From assembly GCA_013812995.1 (NCBI GenBank), contig JACCSL010000018.1:1-7731 (forward strand): a DNA stretch of 7,731 bases, in the 5' to 3' direction. The position numbers were made by a program, and so were the translations under genes. Positions 5,034-7,731 of the stretch are shown in pieces. This DNA is from Ardenticatenales bacterium (GTDB lineage Bacteria > Chloroflexota > Anaerolineae > Ardenticatenales > Ardenticatenaceae). The notes beneath the pieces are model-generated. The model was given only the letters and a program-made list of their open reading frames with translations. It was not told the origin of the DNA and searched no databases. Within the stretch, counting starts at the first letter, position 1. The number at the start of each line of letters is the position of its first letter.

Positions 5034-5900
5034 ATGTTGGAGTTACTGAGTGGTCATTTTTTAGTGATATTCCTACTCCTGCTCGTCATTCCCCTCAGCG
5101 TGCGGGCGCAGGGTCCCAACCGGGCGGGGCTTGTGATCCAGTATGGCGACGGGCAAATCGAGACGGCCTGTGTCTCCTTTGAAGAGGCGGAGATTTCGGG
5201 CTTTGAGTTACTACAGCGCTCCGGGCTGCCCATGACGTACGATGCACAGGCAGGCACCCTCGTCTGCTCCATTGGCAATGAGGGGTGTTTCTTTCCAACC
5301 GATGGCTGTTTATGCCAGTGTTCCGGGGTGGGAACCTGCATCTACTGGTCCTATCACTTTCTGGACGAAGGCAGAACGTGGCAATACAGCCAACTGGGCG
5401 CGGCGGCCACCAAGGTTCGGCCCGGCCAGGTCAATGGCTGGCGCTGGGGCGTGGGCGGCGCTAACTCGGCCCCGCCGCCAGGCGATATTACCTTCGAGCG
5501 TATCTGTTCCGCCCCGGCACCTGTTCCAGCCACGGCGACAGCCGCGCCGCCGCCCCCGACCCTGGCTTCTACCGCGACGCTTCCGCTGCCAGCCGCCACG
5601 CAAGCAGCCGTTCTGGCAACCAGCAGCCCTGTGGCTGCACCCACCCAACCCGCCCCCACGAAACCCTCTACCCTTTCAACCTCTCCGACCCCTGTATCAC
5701 CAACGGCTTCCGTGACAGCGACACGCACCGAGATGGCGCTGGCCATGACAACGATCCCTGCTGAGCCCACCAAGATTCCCGACGTGCTTCCCACGGCTGT
5801 AACAGCGCAGACTACCAGTGCTTCACCAACGCCCTATCTGATTTTTGCCCTGATGGTGCTGGTCCTGGGAGGGGGCGTGCTGTGGGCGAGACGAGGATAG
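5034..5900 (+). CDS. Secreted, membrane-anchored Cys-rich protein with transcobalamin C-terminal (DUF4430)-like domain
   Basis: 288 residues from ATG 5034; a GTG at 4959 would place a charged extension before the signal peptide and is less likely. Residues 1-25 are a signal peptide (VRAQ). The domain at ~30-158 has AGLVIQYGDGQ (31-41), a helix with ISGFELLQRSG (54-64), then YWSYHFLDEGRTWQYSQLGA (104-123) and GQVNGWRWG (131-139). That W/Y pattern resembles the DUF4430 / transcobalamin beta-domain family. Eight cysteines occur (46, 78, 85, 92, 94, 96, 102, 158), five of them clustered at 85-102, suggesting disulfides outside the cell. Residues ~160-265 are a Thr/Pro/Ala/Ser stalk, then a helix (268-285) and ARRG anchor the protein. 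It follows the toroid gene by 131 bases and its end overlaps ecfT by 19 bases. Likely role: partner domain in cobalamin capture. The architecture is clear; the family call is moderate and ligand binding is inference. Confidence 0.72.
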   Translation: MLELLSGHFLVIFLLLLVIPLSVRAQGPNRAGLVIQYGDGQIETACVSFEEAEISGFELLQRSGLPMTYDAQAGTLVCSIGNEGCFFPTDGCLCQCSGVGTCIYWSYHFLDEGRTWQYSQLGAAATKVRPGQVNGWRWGVGGANSAPPPGDITFERICSAPAPVPATATAAPPPPTLASTATLPLPAATQAAVLATSSPVAAPTQPAPTKPSTLSTSPTPVSPTASVTATRTEMALAMTTIPAEPTKIPDVLPTAVTAQTTSASPTPYLIFALMVLVLGGGVLWARRG

Positions 5901-6982
5901 CCGAGGCGCATACGTCGTTCCATCCCTGCGCGTGGCTGCTCTGGGTGGGCGCAGCACTCACCGTGGGGTTGGTAACCCAGAATCCCCTCTATCTCACGCT
6001 GCTTCTACTGGTGGTGCTTCTGGTCGGGGAAAGTGTGAGGCGGGGCAAACGGTCCGCCTCCTCACCGCTCCGATGGGTGTGGGCGATTCCCTTTTTCACG
6101 ATGATTGTAAATGGGTTGACTATCCACATTGGCGAAACGATGCTTTTTCGCCTGCCGCCCTGGCTTCCCGTGTTTGGCGGCGAGATCACGCTGGAGGCGC
6201 TGCTATTTGGCTTTCTCTCCGGGTACAGTCTGATGCTGTTGCTGCTGATTTTCGCCACCTTCAACGAGGCGGCGGACTATGCCGCGCTGCTGCGCCTCGT
6301 ACCAGGCTTTCTTTTCCAGGCGGGCCTGGTGACGAGCATTGCTCTGGCCTTCGTGCCGCAGACGATGCAGGCCCTGGAAGAAATCCGCGAGGCGCAGATG
6401 ATTCGCGGCCATCGCTTCCGGGGGTGGCGCGATCTCCCGCCGCTCTTCCTGCCGCTCCTCACGATGGGGCTGGAACGCTCCATCCAGCTGGCGGAGGCGA
6501 TGGAAAGTCGCGGTTTTGGGGGCATCGAGCGGGGCAAGGGACGAAGCGGGGCACAGGCGCTGCGCTATCGGTTGCTGCTACTTGGCGGGCTGCTCACGCT
6601 GGTGGTGGCGATCTCACTGCTGCTTTTTTCGACGCTTCGACTCTGGGGCTTCGGGCTGCTAAGTCTGGGGTTGGTGATGCTGGGCTTTGCGCTGTGGCGT
6701 ATGGGGCGACGGGTCAGGCGCAGCCGCTACCGCGCCCAGCCCTGGCAGCGCCGCGACATCGTCCTGGCCCTGACAGCGGGCGGGCTGCTGGGTGGCATCC
6801 TACTGGCAAGCAATTTTGAGCCAGGGCTATTTCTGTTCTACCCTTATCCTCGCGCAACGCTGCCTCCCTTCGAGCCACTGGTGGGGGGAGTCATCTTGCT
6901 CTTGCTCATTCCGCTTTTCCTCGCCCCACGGCGAGAGCCAATCCCCGTTATCGAAAGGACCAGCCACGATGGCATCATCTGA
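5882..6982 (+). CDS. ecfT: ECF transporter transmembrane (T) component, EcfT/CbiQ family
   Basis: 366 residues. GTG start at 5882 lies inside the preceding gene, eight bases after GGAGGG (5868-5873), implying translational coupling. Several transmembrane helices are visible at about 17-49, 64-80, 104-127, 145-160, 228-250, 254-272, 292-310 and 332-348. The cytoplasmic coupling segment carries the two family motifs: EAQMIRGHRFRGW (170-182) and AMESRGFG (206-213), equivalent to the A-x-x-x-R-G-type signatures that contact the ATPases. Energy-coupling factor importers use one EcfT, two ATPases and a substrate-specific S component; no S component is seen before the window ends. At 366 residues it is about 100 longer than common EcfT proteins; the extra part is a C-terminal region (~270-366) with two more predicted helices. 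Location under a cobalamin riboswitch points to vitamin B12. Family very confident; substrate from context. Confidence 0.92.
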   Translation: MGETRIAEAHTSFHPCAWLLWVGAALTVGLVTQNPLYLTLLLLVVLLVGESVRRGKRSASSPLRWVWAIPFFTMIVNGLTIHIGETMLFRLPPWLPVFGGEITLEALLFGFLSGYSLMLLLLIFATFNEAADYAALLRLVPGFLFQAGLVTSIALAFVPQTMQALEEIREAQMIRGHRFRGWRDLPPLFLPLLTMGLERSIQLAEAMESRGFGGIERGKGRSGAQALRYRLLLLGGLLTLVVAISLLLFSTLRLWGFGLLSLGLVMLGFALWRMGRRVRRSRYRAQPWQRRDIVLALTAGGLLGGILLASNFEPGLFLFYPYPRATLPPFEPLVGGVILLLLIPLFLAPRREPIPVIERTSHDGII

Positions 6983-7322
6983 CCAAACCCCCATTGAAAT
7001 CACTCACATCTCACCACAGACGCTCCATGAGCAACTCCAGGCAGGCGACGAGGCGGTTCTGCTGGACGTTCGTATGCCCTGGGACCACGAGGCACAGCAC
7101 CCGGCAGGGGCGATCTCCCTGCCCCTCAATGAACTCCCGCAGCGGATAGCGGAGCTGGACCCAACGAAGCGCTATGTCCTCTCCTGCTACCACGGCTATT
7201 CCAGCCAGGACGGCGTGGCCTTCCTGATGCAGCAGGGCTTCGAGCGCGTGGAGAATCTGGAGGGCGGCTTCAGTGGGTGGGCCGTGGCGGGCTTGCCGGT
7301 CGCGGGAAAACACACGGGCTGA
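6969..7322 (+). CDS. Single-domain rhodanese-like protein
   Basis: 117 residues. ATG 6969 has GAAAGGA at 6953-6959 and overlaps the end of ecfT by 14 bases. One rhodanese domain fills the protein: LLDVR at 31-35; a conserved HPAGAISLPLNEL (44-56); the active-site loop C73-Y-H-G-Y-S-S79 with the sulfur-accepting cysteine in LSCYHG; and NLEGGFSGWAVAGLP (97-110) at the end. The size and layout match GlpE-like thiosulfate/persulfide sulfurtransferases. No signal peptide or membrane helix is present, so it is cytoplasmic. Family members move sulfur from thiosulfate or persulfides to acceptors. Why it lies between the T and A subunits of an importer is not evident; it may handle redox chemistry of incoming cobalamin (for example thiol ligands) or simply be an operon passenger. 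Domain call is very confident, the physiological role unknown. Confidence 0.93.
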   Translation: MASSDQTPIEITHISPQTLHEQLQAGDEAVLLDVRMPWDHEAQHPAGAISLPLNELPQRIAELDPTKRYVLSCYHGYSSQDGVAFLMQQGFERVENLEGGFSGWAVAGLPVAGKHTG

Positions 7323-7330
7323 TTCCCTCT

Positions 7331-7731
7331 ATGTCCCCCATCCTGCGCTTTGACCATGTTTCTTACAGCTACCCGCTCCGCGAGCAACCCGCGCTGCTGA
7401 ACTTCTCGTTGGAGGTCGAGGCGGGCGAGATTCTGCTCGTGGTAGGGGAAAGCGGCGCGGGCAAGAGCACCTTCCTGCGCGCCATCAACGGGCTGGTGCC
7501 GCACTTCTACGGGGGCTGCTTCAGCGGTCAGGTCACGGTCAATGGCCTGGACACCCGCGAGGTAGAGCCGCGCGACCTCAGCGCGCATGTCGGCTTTGTC
7601 TTCCAGGATCCGGAGTCACAGTTCGTGGTGGATATTGTCGAGGATGAGATGGTCTTCGCGATGGAGAACTTTGGCCTGCCGCTGGAGACCATGCGGCTGC
7701 GCGTGGAGGAAGTCCTGGCTCAGCTCGGGAT
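7331..7731 (+). CDS. ecfA: ECF transporter ATP-binding protein, EcfA/CbiO family (3' partial)
   Basis: Starts at ATG 7331, eight bases after the rhodanese stop, with no clear ribosome-binding site, so it probably depends on coupled translation. It runs off the window after 133 residues. The ABC ATPase N-terminal half is complete: an A-loop region at FDHVSYSYP (7-15); Walker A GESGAGKST at 39-47; then NGLVPHFYGGCFSGQV (53-68); and the Q-loop FQDPESQFV at 91-99, followed by DIVEDEMVFAMENFGL (101-116). The FQxPExQF plus VEDEM-F-x-x-EN pattern is characteristic of ECF/cobalt-type ATPases rather than general ABC proteins. Walker B, signature and H-loop lie beyond the window. The extended loop after Walker A resembles proteins with two fused ATPase domains, but the fusion cannot be tested here. 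It would energise EcfT for import of cobalamin, as inferred from the riboswitch. Confidence 0.93.
   Translation, partial: MSPILRFDHVSYSYPLREQPALLNFSLEVEAGEILLVVGESGAGKSTFLRAINGLVPHFYGGCFSGQVTVNGLDTREVEPRDLSAHVGFVFQDPESQFVVDIVEDEMVFAMENFGLPLETMRLRVEEVLAQLG

Noticed and set aside
5514..5835. Possible nucleotide repeat array in the Thr/Pro-rich stalk
   Set aside because: The repetition is at the level of amino-acid composition; no regular unit or CRISPR-like spacing is seen in the bases.
5932..6819. 295-residue + strand ORF overlapping ecfT in another frame
   Set aside because: The ecfT frame has clear family motifs and helices; the alternate frame is Gly/Ala/Arg-rich without membrane segments or motifs.

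Overview
The window reads as a GC-rich (roughly 60% by eye) bacterial chromosome segment with every supported gene on the + strand. The gene set, the long Thr/Pro/Ala-rich linkers on secreted proteins and the C-terminal membrane or cell-wall type anchors suggest a Chloroflexota-like (or less likely actinobacterial) organism. This is an inference from style and synteny; no rRNA or tRNA is present to confirm it.

Region 1 (1-2643) is a compact polyamine/membrane operon. It holds the end of a membrane-anchored protein, a 59-residue small protein with a Gly-rich tail, a DUF350 two-helix membrane protein, a membrane-fused spermidine-synthase-like aminopropyltransferase (SpeE type), and a 113-residue pyruvoyl-type S-adenosylmethionine decarboxylase (SpeD type). 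The order closely resembles the DUF4178 / DUF4247 / DUF350 / SpeE cluster I recall from mycobacteria (Rv2598-Rv2601), with SpeD added. SpeD would supply decarboxylated AdoMet to SpeE; the acceptor and the role of the DUF proteins are unknown.

Region 2 (2644-3525) is a 150-bp spacer with a weak promoter candidate, then a single 243-residue gene with a Het-C / zinc-dependent phospholipase C-like metal-site motif and no signal peptide.

Region 3 (3527-7731, running off the end) is the most interesting part. A good extended -10 promoter leads into a cobalamin riboswitch and an intrinsic terminator. These are followed by a run of genes: a secreted alpha/alpha-toroid repeat protein with a C-terminal LPTAG-hydrophobic-RR anchor; a secreted Cys-rich protein resembling the transcobalamin C-terminal (DUF4430-like) domain, with a Thr/Pro stalk and C-terminal helix; an ECF-transporter transmembrane subunit (EcfT/CbiQ); a single-domain rhodanese; and the start of an ECF ATPase (EcfA/CbiO). 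The last three are tightly packed or overlapping, while a 131-bp spacer with a strong hairpin separates the first two. My reading is a vitamin B12 uptake operon. In it the two domains of animal intrinsic factor/transcobalamin (alpha-toroid plus beta-domain) would be split onto two surface-anchored proteins that feed cobalamin to an ECF importer, all repressed by B12 through the riboswitch. The riboswitch and the ECF subunits are clear from sequence; the split-transcobalamin idea is an inference.
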